From DATBFU01 sp035498405 (GTDB lineage: Bacteria; Acidobacteriota; Thermoanaerobaculia; UBA5066; Gp7-AA6): a DNA stretch of 64,000 bases. Where the stretch lies: contig DATKAE010000078.1 of assembly GCA_035498405.1 (NCBI GenBank), positions 1 to 64,000 on the forward strand, in the 5' to 3' direction. This document shows positions 26,748 through 39,444 of the stretch, one piece after another. Both the position numbers and the translations under genes were made by a program. The stretch's first letter is position 1; each line of letters begins with the position of its first letter. Under the pieces are notes generated by a model. It was not told where the DNA came from. It did no database searches and saw only the letters and a list, made by a program, of their open reading frames with translations.

Positions 26748-28255
26748 TGGGAGAGGGGCGAGGGGCGAGGGGCCAGGTCGCTAGCGTGGCGACGGAGACG
26801 GCGCCGGCTCTGAACCTGCGCACCGATCTCTTCATCGGCGGGCAGTTCGTCACGTCTGCGTCGGGCAGGCGCTTCGCGACCGTCAACCCGGCCACGGGTG
26901 AGACGCTCGGCCAAGTGGCCGAAGCCGGCCGGGAGGATCTCGATCGCGCGGTCGAGGCCGCCCGCAACGCTTTCGAGACCGGCCCCTGGGCCTCGATGAA
27001 GCCGCGTCAACGGGGAAAGATCCTGATTCGGGCGGCCGAGCGCCTGCAATCCCGGGCGGAGGAGTTCGGACGGGTCGAGACGCTCGACAACGGCAAACCG
27101 ATCTTCGAGGCATCCAAGATCGACATGCCCGCTGCCGCCGAATGTCTCGCCTACTTCGGGGAGTCCGCCGACAAGCTCTACGGGGACACGCACGCCGGAC
27201 GCCCCGACGCGATGCTCCTGACTCTCCGCGAGCCGATCGGGGTGATCGCGGCGATCACGCCCTGGAACTTTCCGTTGCTCCAGGCGATGTGGAAGATCGC
27301 GCCGGCGCTCGCGCTCGGCAACAGCGTGGTCTTGAAGCCCGCCTCCGTCACGCCCCTGACCTCCCTGCTCTTCGCGGAGCTGTTGGCCGAGGCGGGGCTT
27401 CCCCCGGGCGCCTTCAACGTGGTGCCGGGCCCCGGCGCCGTGGTCGGCCAGGCGATGGCGGAGCATCCGGGCATCGACAAGATCTCCTTCACGGGCGAGA
27501 CGGAAACGGGAAAGGCGATCCTGCGCGCCGCTGCCGGAACGGTCAAGCGCGTCTCCATGGAGCTCGGCGGCAAGTCACCCAACGTCGTCTTCGCCGACGC
27601 GGATCTCGAGGCGGCGGCTCGCGGCGCGATCAACGCCATCTTCTATGGCAAGGGGGAGCTTTGCTCGGCGGGCTCGCGTCTGCTGGTCGAGGAGTCGGTT
27701 CACGATGCCCTTCTCGAGAAGGTCGTGGATCGAGCCAAGAAGATGGCTCCCGCCGATCCGCTCGACCCGAAGACCCGTTTGGGCTCGCTCGTGTCCGAGA
27801 GCCAAAGGGAGAACGTGGCGCGCTACGTCGAGAGCGGCCGGAAGGAAGGAGCGAGGCTCGTGGCCGGCGGAAACCGAGCCTCCGTGAACGGCAAGGGCGC
27901 GTTCTTCGAGGCGACCGTCTTCGACGGCGTGTCCCCAACCATGACGATCGCCCGTGAAGAGATCTTCGGGCCCGTGCTCGCGACCCTGACGTTCCGCGAC
28001 GAGGCCGAAGCCCTCTCGATCGGCAACTCCACGATTTACGGCCTGGCCGCCGCCGTGTGGTCCCGGGACGTGAAGAAGGCACTGCGAACCGCCAAGGCCT
28101 TGAAGGCCGGCACGGTCTGGGTCAACACGTACAACCTGTACGACCCGGGCCTTCCCTTCGGCGGCTACAAGCAGTCGGGCTTCGGCCGGGAACGCGGCCA
28201 CCATGCGCTCGAGGAATACACGCAAGTCAAGTCGATCTGGATCGACCTGACGTAA
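26747..28255 (+). CDS. NAD(P)-dependent aldehyde dehydrogenase
   Basis: 502 residues from ATG 26747. GVIAAITPWNFPLL and FTGETETGK shape the cofactor site, MELGGKSPNVVF has the general-base Glu, and GELCSAGSRLLVE the catalytic Cys. It oxidises an aldehyde to an acid, in the ALDH2/betaine or phenylacetaldehyde type. The first 13 codons span three copies of the 7-bp unit GAGGGGC and look non-conserved; GTG 26785 just after the repeat is an equally good start. It is coupled to the upstream crotonase. Confidence 0.88.
   Translation: MGEGRGARGQVASVATETAPALNLRTDLFIGGQFVTSASGRRFATVNPATGETLGQVAEAGREDLDRAVEAARNAFETGPWASMKPRQRGKILIRAAERLQSRAEEFGRVETLDNGKPIFEASKIDMPAAAECLAYFGESADKLYGDTHAGRPDAMLLTLREPIGVIAAITPWNFPLLQAMWKIAPALALGNSVVLKPASVTPLTSLLFAELLAEAGLPPGAFNVVPGPGAVVGQAMAEHPGIDKISFTGETETGKAILRAAAGTVKRVSMELGGKSPNVVFADADLEAAARGAINAIFYGKGELCSAGSRLLVEESVHDALLEKVVDRAKKMAPADPLDPKTRLGSLVSESQRENVARYVESGRKEGARLVAGGNRASVNGKGAFFEATVFDGVSPTMTIAREEIFGPVLATLTFRDEAEALSIGNSTIYGLAAAVWSRDVKKALRTAKALKAGTVWVNTYNLYDPGLPFGGYKQSGFGRERGHHALEEYTQVKSIWIDLT
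26753..26773 (+). repeat. 7-bp tandem repeat, GAGGGGC x3
   Basis: Three perfect copies at the crotonase-aldehyde dehydrogenase junction. Depending on the start used, it is either the first codons of the dehydrogenase or an intergenic element that also offers a purine-rich ribosome site. Confidence 0.8.
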
Positions 28256-28306
28256 AGGCGGCTCCCGGCGATCCCCGGCCCGCCGTGGGATTCAGGAGGG
28301 ACGCAG

Positions 28307-30271
28307 ATGAGTCCCCTCGGCCTGCTCCTGGCGAGCCTGCTCGTCGCCTCCGACGCGACGCCTCCCCCGAGGCCGCCCGTCGGCGCGGTCCTCGATTCGG
28401 CGGAGCGCGTCAAACAGTTTCGCGGCGTGGCGATTTCCCCCGATGGCCGCCGCGTGGCCTGGTCCGAGAAGGCGCCGGACCGCGAGAACGAAGGGAACCG
28501 GGGCAGCATCTTCGTTTCCGATCTGTCCTCCGGCGCCGTGCGCCGACTGACGGCCGGAAAGAACGGAAGAATCCACCGCGAGTCGAGCGCGGTCTTCTCG
28601 CCCGATGGCAAATCCATCGCCTTCCTGTCGGACGCCAGCCAGGACCGGCAGCTCCAGGTCTGGATCGCGCCCGCAACGGGAGGACGGGCGGCGCCTCTGA
28701 CCCACGTGAAAGGGCAGCTGGCGGATCCGCGTTGGTCCCCCGACGGTCGCCGAATCGCGTTTCTCCTCGTCGAGGGCTCCGACCAGGAACCGGGCGCGCT
28801 GGTGGCCTACAAGCCGGACGACGGTGTGGTCGAAGAGACGATCGAGGAGCAGCGTATCGCGGTCGTCGACATCGAGATGGGGCGGCTCCGCGTCGTCTCG
28901 CCGCCCGATCTGTACGTCTACGACTATGACTGGTCGCCCGACGGCCGGTCCTTCGCCGCCGAGGCCGCCCGGGGTTCGGGGACGAACAACTACTGGACCG
29001 CGGAGCTCTACGTCATCGACGTCGAGCCGGGATCCGCACGTTCGATCTGGAAGCCGCCGCTGCAGATCGCCTGCCCCCGCTTTTCGCCGGACGGCGCGAC
29101 GATCGCGATCATCCACGGCATCATGAGCGACGAAGGGTCGACCGGCGGCGACGTCTGGCTCGTCCCCCGATCGGGCGGCGCGGCCAGGAACGCGACCCCC
29201 GGGATGAAGGCCTCCGCGAGCGCGCTCTTCTGGCGCTCCTCGAGTCAGATTCTCTTCACCGAGTTCGTCGACGGCGGGGAGGGCCTCGCGACCCTCGATC
29301 CGGCAACTCAGACGATCGCGACATTGTGGACCGGCCCCGAGACGCTCCACGGCTTCCGCCCCGCGCGCGAAGGATCGACCTCGGCCGCCATCCGAGAATC
29401 CTTCCGCAACCCGCCCGAGGTCTACGCGGGCTCGATCGGCGATTGGAAGCCGCTCACCCGCGTCAACGCGGGGGCTACCGCCTGGTGGGGCGAAGCCCGA
29501 ACGCTTCACTGGCAGAGCGATGGCCAGACCGTCCAGGGTTGGTTGCTCTACCCGAGGGACTTCGATCCGTCGCGTCGGTACCCCCTGGTCGTCTCCGTCC
29601 ACGGCGGACCCTCCGCCGCCTACACGGCTGCCTGGCCCTCGCGGTGGAACGCGGTGCTGCCTTCGCAGGGCTACTTCGTCTTCTGGCCAAACCCCCGGGG
29701 CAGCTACGGATTCGGCGAGGCGTTCACGCAGGGCAACGTGAAAGACTTCGGCTCAGGCGACCTGCGCGACATCCTGACGGGGGTCGACGAAGTCCTCCGG
29801 GTCGCGCCCGTCGATCCCCGGCGGCTGGGGATCACGGGATGGAGCTACGGGGGCTACATGACCATGTGGGCCGTGACGCAGACCACTCGTTTCGCCGCCG
29901 CCGTGGCCGGAGCGGGTATCGCGAGCTGGCAGAGCTACTACGGACAGAACAAGATCGACACCTGGATGCTCCCGTTCTTCGGCGCCACCGTCTACGAAGA
30001 CCCGGCCGTCTACGCGAAGTCGTCTCCGATCGAGTTCATCAAGAACGTCCGCACGCCCACCCTCGTCCTGCACGGCGACCGGGACTCCGAGGTCCCCACA
30101 CCCCAGGGCTACGAGTTCTGGCACGCCCTGAAGACCCTCGGGGTGCCCACGCAATTGGTCGTCTACACGTCCGAGGGTCACGCGATTCGAAAGCCCGAAC
30201 ACCGGCGCGACATCGTCGAACGCGCCCTCGCGTGGTTCGACCGGTACCTCAGATCGTCGTCAGGACTTTAG
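28307..30271 (+). CDS. S9-family prolyl-oligopeptidase-like secreted serine peptidase
   Basis: 654 residues. A short signal peptide (about 1-18) precedes a beta-propeller (about 35-390) with repeated SPDGRR-type strands, then an alpha/beta-hydrolase domain. The triad is visible: Ser in GWSYGGY, Asp in HGDRDSEVP and His in SEGHAI. LVVSVHGGPSAAY is the oxyanion region. It cleaves short peptides, often after Pro or Ala, outside the cytoplasm. The ATG has AGGAGGG 7 nt upstream. The end overlaps a convergent small gene by 12 nt. Confidence 0.88.
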   Translation: MSPLGLLLASLLVASDATPPPRPPVGAVLDSAERVKQFRGVAISPDGRRVAWSEKAPDRENEGNRGSIFVSDLSSGAVRRLTAGKNGRIHRESSAVFSPDGKSIAFLSDASQDRQLQVWIAPATGGRAAPLTHVKGQLADPRWSPDGRRIAFLLVEGSDQEPGALVAYKPDDGVVEETIEEQRIAVVDIEMGRLRVVSPPDLYVYDYDWSPDGRSFAAEAARGSGTNNYWTAELYVIDVEPGSARSIWKPPLQIACPRFSPDGATIAIIHGIMSDEGSTGGDVWLVPRSGGAARNATPGMKASASALFWRSSSQILFTEFVDGGEGLATLDPATQTIATLWTGPETLHGFRPAREGSTSAAIRESFRNPPEVYAGSIGDWKPLTRVNAGATAWWGEARTLHWQSDGQTVQGWLLYPRDFDPSRRYPLVVSVHGGPSAAYTAAWPSRWNAVLPSQGYFVFWPNPRGSYGFGEAFTQGNVKDFGSGDLRDILTGVDEVLRVAPVDPRRLGITGWSYGGYMTMWAVTQTTRFAAAVAGAGIASWQSYYGQNKIDTWMLPFFGATVYEDPAVYAKSSPIEFIKNVRTPTLVLHGDRDSEVPTPQGYEFWHALKTLGVPTQLVVYTSEGHAIRKPEHRRDIVERALAWFDRYLRSSSGL

Positions 30272-30478
30272 CGCGTCGCGGCCCTCAAACGGCGCACCCA
30301 ACAACGGGGCAAGGAGGCACCAGTTGAAGGCGCCGGCGGCGAGCGGGACGATCCCGACGACGCCGACGATCGTGCCGACGGTCGTTCCCTGTCGAAAGCC
30401 CCAGTACATGAGCAGCAAACCCGCAAGGATCCGGACACCGCGGCCCAACGGCCCGGCCATGAACCTCGCCAATGCCAT
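30260..30478 (-). CDS. Small DUF2892/YgaP-like membrane protein
   Basis: 72 residues. Two hydrophobic segments (about 13-30 and 36-55) surround a short loop; GRGVRILAGLLLMYWGF and the late N-W-C-L-L-x-P-L pattern are typical of the DUF2892 two-helix module also seen in YgaP. ATG 30478 is chosen for its GGAGGAGG site. The role is unknown; in YgaP the module anchors a rhodanese, absent here. Confidence 0.75.
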   Translation of the reverse strand: MALARFMAGPLGRGVRILAGLLLMYWGFRQGTTVGTIVGVVGIVPLAAGAFNWCLLAPLLGAPFEGRDALKS

Positions 30479-30593
30479 GGTTCTCCTCCTCCCGATCATC
30501 TGAAGTTACTCCATCGGGAATTCATCGGGTGATGTGCCTTCATCAGGCCCGCATCGATTGGGGTATCGTCGGCCAAGAGTAGGCGAACCCGAG

Positions 30594-31454
30594 ATGTTCG
30601 ACCCGAAGATCCTCGCCGGACGTTCTATCCTCGTCACCGGAGGGGGTTCGGGCCTCGGCCTCGCGATGGCCAAGAGCTTCGCCGCGCACGGAGCGCGGGT
30701 GACGATCGCCGGAAGGAAGGCGGAGCGGCTCGAGGCCGCTGCGCGGGAGATCGCGGCGTCGGCGCGCGAAGGGGGCCAGATCGAGGCATACGCGGCCGAC
30801 GTGCGCGAGCCGGAGCAGGTCGAGGCGCTGGTCGCGCACGCGGTCGAGCGCTTCGGGAGCCTCGACGGCCTGGTCAACAGCGCCGCGGGCAACTTCCTGG
30901 CGCTGTCGGAAGACCTGACGCCCAAGGGCTTCGAGACGGTCGTGCGAACGGTGCTTCACGGCTCGGTCTACTGCACCCTCGCGGTGGGCCGCCACCTGCT
31001 CAGCCGCAAGGCGCCGGGCGCCATCGTCTCGGTCTTGACAACCTACGCCTGGACGGGCACCAGCTTCGCCTTGCCCTCCGCCTGCGCGAAGGCCGGCGTG
31101 CTGGCGATGACACGCTCGCTCGCCGTGGAATGGGGCCACGCGGGCATTCGCTTGAATGCCATCGCCCCGGGACCGATCCCGACCCCGGGGGCCTTCTCGC
31201 GCTTGATGGCCGGCGCCGAGGCGGAAAAGAACGCGCTTGGCCGTATCCCCCTCGGCCGCTTCGGCCGGAAGGAGGAGATCGCCCACCTCGCCACCTTCCT
31301 CCTGTCTGACCTCTGCCCGTTCCAGACCGGCGACTGCGTCACGATGGACGGCGCCGAGTGGCTTGCCGGCGCCGGCGAGTTTTCCGACTACCGCAAGGTC
31401 CCGCGCGAAGCCCTGCGAAAGGCTTTCGAAGCGCTGCGCCCGAAGAAGGGTTAG
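30594..31454 (+). CDS. SDR of the 2,4-dienoyl-CoA reductase (DECR/PECR) type
   Basis: 286 residues. Cofactor loop TGGGSGLGLAMA, the group-specific NSAAGNFL, and SACAKAGVLAMTRSLAVEWG in which the usual catalytic Tyr of YxxxK is absent while the Lys remains; this is normal for dienoyl-CoA reductases. PGPIPT follows. It reduces unsaturated acyl-CoA during degradation of polyunsaturated fatty acids, most likely with NADPH. ATG 30594 was chosen for the family N-terminus. It shares its stop (TTAG) with the convergent next gene. Confidence 0.82.
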   Translation: MFDPKILAGRSILVTGGGSGLGLAMAKSFAAHGARVTIAGRKAERLEAAAREIAASAREGGQIEAYAADVREPEQVEALVAHAVERFGSLDGLVNSAAGNFLALSEDLTPKGFETVVRTVLHGSVYCTLAVGRHLLSRKAPGAIVSVLTTYAWTGTSFALPSACAKAGVLAMTRSLAVEWGHAGIRLNAIAPGPIPTPGAFSRLMAGAEAEKNALGRIPLGRFGRKEEIAHLATFLLSDLCPFQTGDCVTMDGAEWLAGAGEFSDYRKVPREALRKAFEALRPKKG

Positions 31455-33187
31455 GGGATCGCCGCCGGTTCGCCGCCGCGACCGACCGACGCGGGTAGAG
31501 CCGGCTCCGGCAGGCACACCTCGAGCAGGCGGTTCGATCCGAACTGGACCTCGCGGCCCAACCGTAGGCCCGCCGCCCGAGCCGCGCGCTCGATCCGTTC
31601 CTTCGGCTCGTTCGCGCCGAACCCGGCCCCCTCGGAGGGCACGAGGCGGTAGACGACCAGGCAGCGCGAGGAGGCAACCCGGAGGGCGGATCGCAGCGAC
31701 CGGTAGAGGGGCGTCGCATCGAGGCGGGCCACCCAGCGGGCTCGGTCCTCGACGACGTCCAGGGTTTCCCGGCCGCGCCGGATGCGGTACCACAGCAGCT
31801 CGGGATCACCCGGCACGCGCAGGCGGTACGACCAGTCCCAGTCGAAGCGGCGTGAAAAGAAGGCCACGACGCCAAACTGGTCCGTGTACAAGAGCTTCGT
31901 CTCCGGAAAGGACCGGGTCAACGCGCGATCCGCCTCGGCGAAGCTGGCCGGATAGTACGACTCGTAGGTGGGCAACTGCCTCGCCGAGTTCACCGCGAGC
32001 CCGAGGAAGAGAACGATGCCGCAGAGTGCGCGCGGAACCGTCGCGAGCTTCGAGAAGACGCCGGCGGCAAGCCCGCTCGCCGAAAGGACCAGAAAAGGGA
32101 AGAGAATCGACTGCTGCCTCATTGCCCCGCCGAAGGGATATCGGCCGGCCGCGGACGCCCCGGTGATCAACAGGAGAATCGTCAAGAAACCGCCGGCCGG
32201 CAGCAAGGCAGCGACGCGGTCGGCCCGCCGCAACTTCCGGAGCCACCACACCCCTGCCAGCGCGAGAGCCGCGGCCAGGCCCACGGCGGCGGAGGACGGA
32301 GCGTCCGTCGCAAGAGCGAGCGGCGAGAAGAGGTTGAATTCGGCCACGAGATTTCGGGCAAGGAAGCGCGTCAGCGGCTCCCGCCCACCCGGCTCGAACA
32401 TGTAGAGAGCCAGGTGATTCAAACGCGGGGCTCGGTAGGCGGCGTGCACGAGAGCGAGCCCGCCGACCAGAGCCAGAAGGGCGCCCCACCACGCCAACGA
32501 CCCGCGATCGGACCGCGCCCGATGCCAGGCGCGCGCTCGCACGGCGGGATTCACGGTGGCGACAACGGCCGTCAAGAGAAGACACGCGAGCAGGTACAGG
32601 AAGGCGAAATAGTGAGAGCAGACCGCGGCGCAGGCGCCCCCCGCGAAGACGGCCGTGGCGCGAGCCGATCGATGGCTCTCGGATCCATCGAGGAGTTCGA
32701 GATAGCCGCCGAACGAAACCAGAATGAAGAAGAGCGCCAGCATGTACGAGCGCACCTCGCAGGAGAGGACGACCGGAGCAAAGCAGGAGGCGAAGGCCGC
32801 CGCCGCCCACACGGCCACCGTCGCGTTCCGGCCAACGCGCCAGGCCAGCCGCGCTCCCGCGATGACCGCGCCGAGCCCGGCGAGAAGCGAAACCAGGCGA
32901 AACGACAGTTCGGTGCGCCCGAACGCCATCGCGCCGCGCAGGAGGAGATAGAAGAGCGGCGGGTGTGCGTTGGACCAAACGCCCGCGATGAAGTTCTCCC
33001 AGCGGTCCTGCCCGGCGACGAAGACGTGCCAGTAGCCGTCGTAATCGATCGCTCGGGTGACGCTCAACCAGAGCCGAGGCAAGAGCGAGAGGGCGGCCAG
33101 GAGAAGCACGGAGCGCCACGGAAATCGAATCGGCAGGCCAGCCGGGGCGCCGCCGAAGGGCGAGCGCAAGCGGACGTTGGGCGGCAC
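31451..33187 (-). CDS. GT39-like membrane glycosyltransferase
   Basis: 578 residues from GTG 33187. The first external loop has IDYDGYWHVFVAGQ and NAHPPLFYLLLRG, the acidic and HPPL motifs of the PMT_2/GT39 group; about ten transmembrane helices follow, and the last 150 residues are soluble. These enzymes move a sugar from a polyprenyl carrier to protein, lipid or glycan. It is the last gene of a unit that begins with two secreted proteins and DUF167, 9 nt after the latter. Acceptor not inferable. Confidence 0.78.
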   Translation of the reverse strand: MPPNVRLRSPFGGAPAGLPIRFPWRSVLLLAALSLLPRLWLSVTRAIDYDGYWHVFVAGQDRWENFIAGVWSNAHPPLFYLLLRGAMAFGRTELSFRLVSLLAGLGAVIAGARLAWRVGRNATVAVWAAAAFASCFAPVVLSCEVRSYMLALFFILVSFGGYLELLDGSESHRSARATAVFAGGACAAVCSHYFAFLYLLACLLLTAVVATVNPAVRARAWHRARSDRGSLAWWGALLALVGGLALVHAAYRAPRLNHLALYMFEPGGREPLTRFLARNLVAEFNLFSPLALATDAPSSAAVGLAAALALAGVWWLRKLRRADRVAALLPAGGFLTILLLITGASAAGRYPFGGAMRQQSILFPFLVLSASGLAAGVFSKLATVPRALCGIVLFLGLAVNSARQLPTYESYYPASFAEADRALTRSFPETKLLYTDQFGVVAFFSRRFDWDWSYRLRVPGDPELLWYRIRRGRETLDVVEDRARWVARLDATPLYRSLRSALRVASSRCLVVYRLVPSEGAGFGANEPKERIERAARAAGLRLGREVQFGSNRLLEVCLPEPALPASVGRGGEPAAIP

Positions 33188-33196
33188 GTCGCCTCG

Positions 33197-33577
33197 TCAG
33201 GGCTTTCGGGTCCGCTCTTGGACGTGGCGGAGCCGATCGAGCCAGCGGCTCTTCTCCGATCCGTCCGCACCGCCGGAGTCGCGCACTCGGACCGTCTTTT
33301 CCGAGCTTCCGTGCCCGGCGACGATCTCCACGTCGCGCACCTGGAGCCAGGCTCGGAGCAGCCGGATGACGGCGTCGTTCGCCTTGCCACCTTCCGGCGG
33401 CGCGGCGACCCTCAGCTTCAGCCGGGCTCCGAGCGGTCCGGCCACCTCCGACCGCGAGGCGCCGGGAACGACCTTGAGCGCGATCTGGATGCCGCCCTCG
33501 ACGCGCCGCGCGAAGGAAGGAAGCGCGCCCGCCCCGTCCGGACTAGCGCAGCTTGACGGCGGCTTTCTCGGAGGCAA
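33197..33577 (-). CDS. DUF167 (YggU/UPF0235) protein
   Basis: About 126 residues. The domain IQIALKVVPGASRSEVAG, PPEGGKANDAVIRLL and IVAGHGSSEKTVRV occupies roughly residues 30-105 and is diagnostic. The function of the family is unknown. The only usual initiation codon near the domain is TTG 33577, which lies 35 nt inside the preceding gene; an unconventional start after the upstream TAG is the alternative. C-terminal tail basic. Confidence 0.8.
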   Translation of the reverse strand: MPPRKPPSSCASPDGAGALPSFARRVEGGIQIALKVVPGASRSEVAGPLGARLKLRVAAPPEGGKANDAVIRLLRAWLQVRDVEIVAGHGSSEKTVRVRDSGGADGSEKSRWLDRLRHVQERTRKP

Positions 33578-33911
33578 CGAGCGTCTCGCCGTCGTGGATC
33601 TCGAGCGTGTAGCGGGCTTCCTTGGCCTCTCCTTCGACCGAGACCGAGAGGAGAAAATCGAGCTTGCCCTCGCCGCTCGAGGCGACGTTGCTCTTGCCCG
33701 CGAGGACCTCCATCCGGGGCGCAAAAACGATCTTCCCCGTCGCCAGGTCCGTCACCGTCGCCGTGCAGACGAACTGCTTGGCGGAGTCCGCGCGCGGCGA
33801 GATCTTGACCTCGACCCCGTAGCCGGGCGGCTTGGGCACGGGATCCATCGCGACCGCGGCGAGGGCTCCGACCGCGACCGCCAGGAGGGCGAGCCGGCCC
33901 CGCGTCTTCAT
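33543..33911 (-). CDS. Small secreted beta-rich protein
   Basis: 122 residues. Signal peptide about 1-20 (MKTRGRLALLAVAVGALA). The mature part alternates short beta strands with Gly-Lys turns (VEVKISPRAD, FVCTATVTDLATGK, EARYTLEIHDGE), like an immunoglobulin-like domain, with a single Cys. Its ATG follows the stop of the upstream 6-Cys protein with no gap (TAGATG), so the two are translationally coupled. Family unknown to me. Confidence 0.65.
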   Translation of the reverse strand: MKTRGRLALLAVAVGALAAVAMDPVPKPPGYGVEVKISPRADSAKQFVCTATVTDLATGKIVFAPRMEVLAGKSNVASSGEGKLDFLLSVSVEGEAKEARYTLEIHDGETLVASEKAAVKLR

Positions 33912-34214
33912 CTACTTCGCCTCCACTTTCTCGAGCTTCCAACCGCCGCGAAGCTGCGTGGCGTTGCAATACGTCGCGTTGCACTGCGTGTCGTTCAAGC
34001 AGTTCAGAATGCCCTGGCACACCTGATCGGGCGTGCCATCCTTGGGCACCGGAGCGTTCTGCTTGCACCAGCCCGAATAACCCGGGTTGCTGAAGGAGCA
34101 GGTGACCTTCTGAGGCTGGTCGGAAGACTGCCTGCCCGATCCCGCGGACGAGAGCACGACGAACACGAGCAAGCTCAACGAGACGGCAAAGAGCACTTTG
34201 TTCCGCTTGATCAC
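33912..34214 (-). CDS. Small secreted six-cysteine protein
   Basis: 100 residues from GTG 34214, with AGGAGG 6 nt upstream. Signal peptide about 1-26 (LFAVSLSLLVFVVLSSAGS). The mature chain holds cysteines 39, 50, 66, 72, 78 and 83 and ends GGWKLEKVEAK. An even number of closely spaced cysteines suggests three disulphides and life outside the cytoplasm. Base composition is visibly less GC-rich than its neighbours. No known toxin, bacteriocin or haem motif (CxxCH) is present. Confidence 0.65.
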   Translation of the reverse strand: MIKRNKVLFAVSLSLLVFVVLSSAGSGRQSSDQPQKVTCSFSNPGYSGWCKQNAPVPKDGTPDQVCQGILNCLNDTQCNATYCNATQLRGGWKLEKVEAK

Positions 34215-34314
34215 GAGAACCTCCTGGTCCGCCACGGCAGACCTCTTGTTTCGACTCGACCCTCTGGCATCACGTCCTGGGCACCGTTCCTCCCCGTTTT
34301 CGAAGGCGGCCGAG

Positions 34315-37911
<3,597 letters not shown>

Positions 37912-37921
37912 GCGACCCCGA

Positions 37922-37927
37922 ATTCTA
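37922..37927 (-). promoter_or_regulatory. -10 box TAGAAT, 10 nt before ATG 37911 (kgd)
   Basis: It lies in the 90-bp divergent gap with the M28 peptidase gene. No ribosome site lies between it and the ATG, so a TCA-cycle enzyme would be made from a nearly leaderless mRNA. Confidence 0.5.
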
Positions 37928-37968
37928 TTCCGTCTCGCTTTTCGGAGGGCGCCGCGGCCGGCGCTTGC

Positions 37969-37974
37969 TAGGAT
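37969..37974 (+). promoter_or_regulatory. -10 box TAGGAT, leadered
   Basis: 27 nt before ATG 38002, which has AAGGAG. The rightward half of the divergent gap. Confidence 0.4.
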
Positions 37975-38001
37975 TCCCGAGCCTTGGGAAAGGAGATCCG
38001 A

Positions 38002-39417
38002 ATGCGTCGTTTCGTCCTGCTCGCCTCGCTGGCCGCGGCCGCCCTCGGCGTCGCATCTGGCGAAACGGCGCTTTCTCCGGAAGTGCGCCAGACGGCGGAG
38101 ACCCTGCGAGAGCGGCTGCTCGCCGGCTCGCAGGCGACCCGCTGGATCCAGGAGCTGACCGACCGGGCGGGACCCCGGCTCGCCGGGTCCCCGGGAGACC
38201 GGGAAGCCATCGAGTGGGCGCTCGAGACCCTCCGGGCGCTCGGGTTCGCCAACGTCCACACCGAGAAGGTCACCGTGAGGGTCTGGCAGCGCGGCGCCGA
38301 GTCAGGCGAGGTCGTGTCACCGCATCCGCAGCCTCTCGCGCTCACCGCCCTCGGCGGCAGCGTCCCCACTCCCGACGGAGGTCTCGAGGCGGAGATTCTC
38401 GAGGTCGCCTCCTTGCAAGAGCTCGACGCCAAGCCGGCAGCCGCCCGCGGAAAAATCGTGTTCTTCAACAAGAGGATGGAGCGGCGGGAAGATTTCCGCG
38501 GATACTCTGCCGCCGTCGACGTGCGAGCCGACGGCGCATCCCGGGCGGCACGATACGGCGCCGTCGGCGTCCTCATCCGCTCGATCGGCACCGATCACAA
38601 CCGGCTCGGGCACACCGGAGCATTGAAGTATGACGACAAGGTGCCGCGGCTCCCGGCCGCCGCCCTCTCGATCCCGGACGCGGACCTGCTCGAACGGCTG
38701 CTGCGTCGCGGCCAGGCGGTTCGCGTGCGCTTCGTGCTGTCCTGCGGCGAAAAGGGGGAGGCCGAGTCCGCCAACGTGATCGGGGATATCCCGGGGGCCG
38801 CGTTGCCCGAGGAGATCGTCCTTCTCGGAGCGCACCTGGATTCCTGGGACCTCGGTCGGGGAGCCATCGACGACGGCGCCGGCTGCGGCATCGTTCTGGA
38901 AGCCGCGCGATGGATCGGAGAGCTTCCCCGCCGGCCGGCGCGCACGATCCGGGTCGTCCTCTTCGCCAACGAGGAAAACGGCCTCGGCGGAGCGAAGGCC
39001 TATGCGCGGGCGCACGAGAAGGAGCTCTCGCGCCACGTCATGGCGCTGGAGGCCGACAGCGGCGCCGGACGGCCCACCGGCCTGACGTGGATCGCCGGCG
39101 CATCCTCCGAGCCGGCGATCCGAGAGATCGCCGCCCTGCTCGAGTCCTTGGGAGCGGGAGCGGTTTCGGGCGACGGCAGCGGCGGAGCGGACATCGGGGA
39201 GCTCCGCTCGGCCGGGGTACCGCTCTTCTCGGTGTCTCAGGATGTGTCGCGGTACTTCGACGACCACCACACGGCCAACGACACCTTCGACAAGATCGAA
39301 CCGGTGCCCCTCAATCGCTCGGTCGCGGCGGTGGCGGTCGTCGCCTATTGCGCCGCCTCGGTACCGAATCCCTTCGAAAGGATTCCCGAGGGCAAGCGCG
39401 CACGCCCCGGTTGGTGA
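38002..39417 (+). CDS. M28-family secreted zinc aminopeptidase/carboxypeptidase
   Basis: 471 residues. Signal peptide about 1-20. A PA-domain-like insert (about 110-230) is followed by the M28 core. The metal ligands can be seen in order: His and Asp in GAHLDSWDLG-x-GAIDDGAG, Glu pair in FANEENGLGG, Asp in ALEADSG and His in DDHHTANDT. It resembles plasma glutamate carboxypeptidase (CPQ/PGCP). ATG 38002 is chosen for the AAGGAG site 8 nt upstream. It is divergent from kgd. Confidence 0.88.
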   Translation: MRRFVLLASLAAAALGVASGETALSPEVRQTAETLRERLLAGSQATRWIQELTDRAGPRLAGSPGDREAIEWALETLRALGFANVHTEKVTVRVWQRGAESGEVVSPHPQPLALTALGGSVPTPDGGLEAEILEVASLQELDAKPAAARGKIVFFNKRMERREDFRGYSAAVDVRADGASRAARYGAVGVLIRSIGTDHNRLGHTGALKYDDKVPRLPAAALSIPDADLLERLLRRGQAVRVRFVLSCGEKGEAESANVIGDIPGAALPEEIVLLGAHLDSWDLGRGAIDDGAGCGIVLEAARWIGELPRRPARTIRVVLFANEENGLGGAKAYARAHEKELSRHVMALEADSGAGRPTGLTWIAGASSEPAIREIAALLESLGAGAVSGDGSGGADIGELRSAGVPLFSVSQDVSRYFDDHHTANDTFDKIEPVPLNRSVAAVAVVAYCAASVPNPFERIPEGKRARPGW

Positions 39418-39444
39418 GCCCGCAGCCGGGAAGCCTCTGCCCGA

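Noticed and set aside
30594..31454. A damaged SDR active site (Tyr missing from YxxxK)
   Set aside because: Dienoyl-CoA reductases normally lack that Tyr, and the NSAAGNFL signature places the protein in that group.
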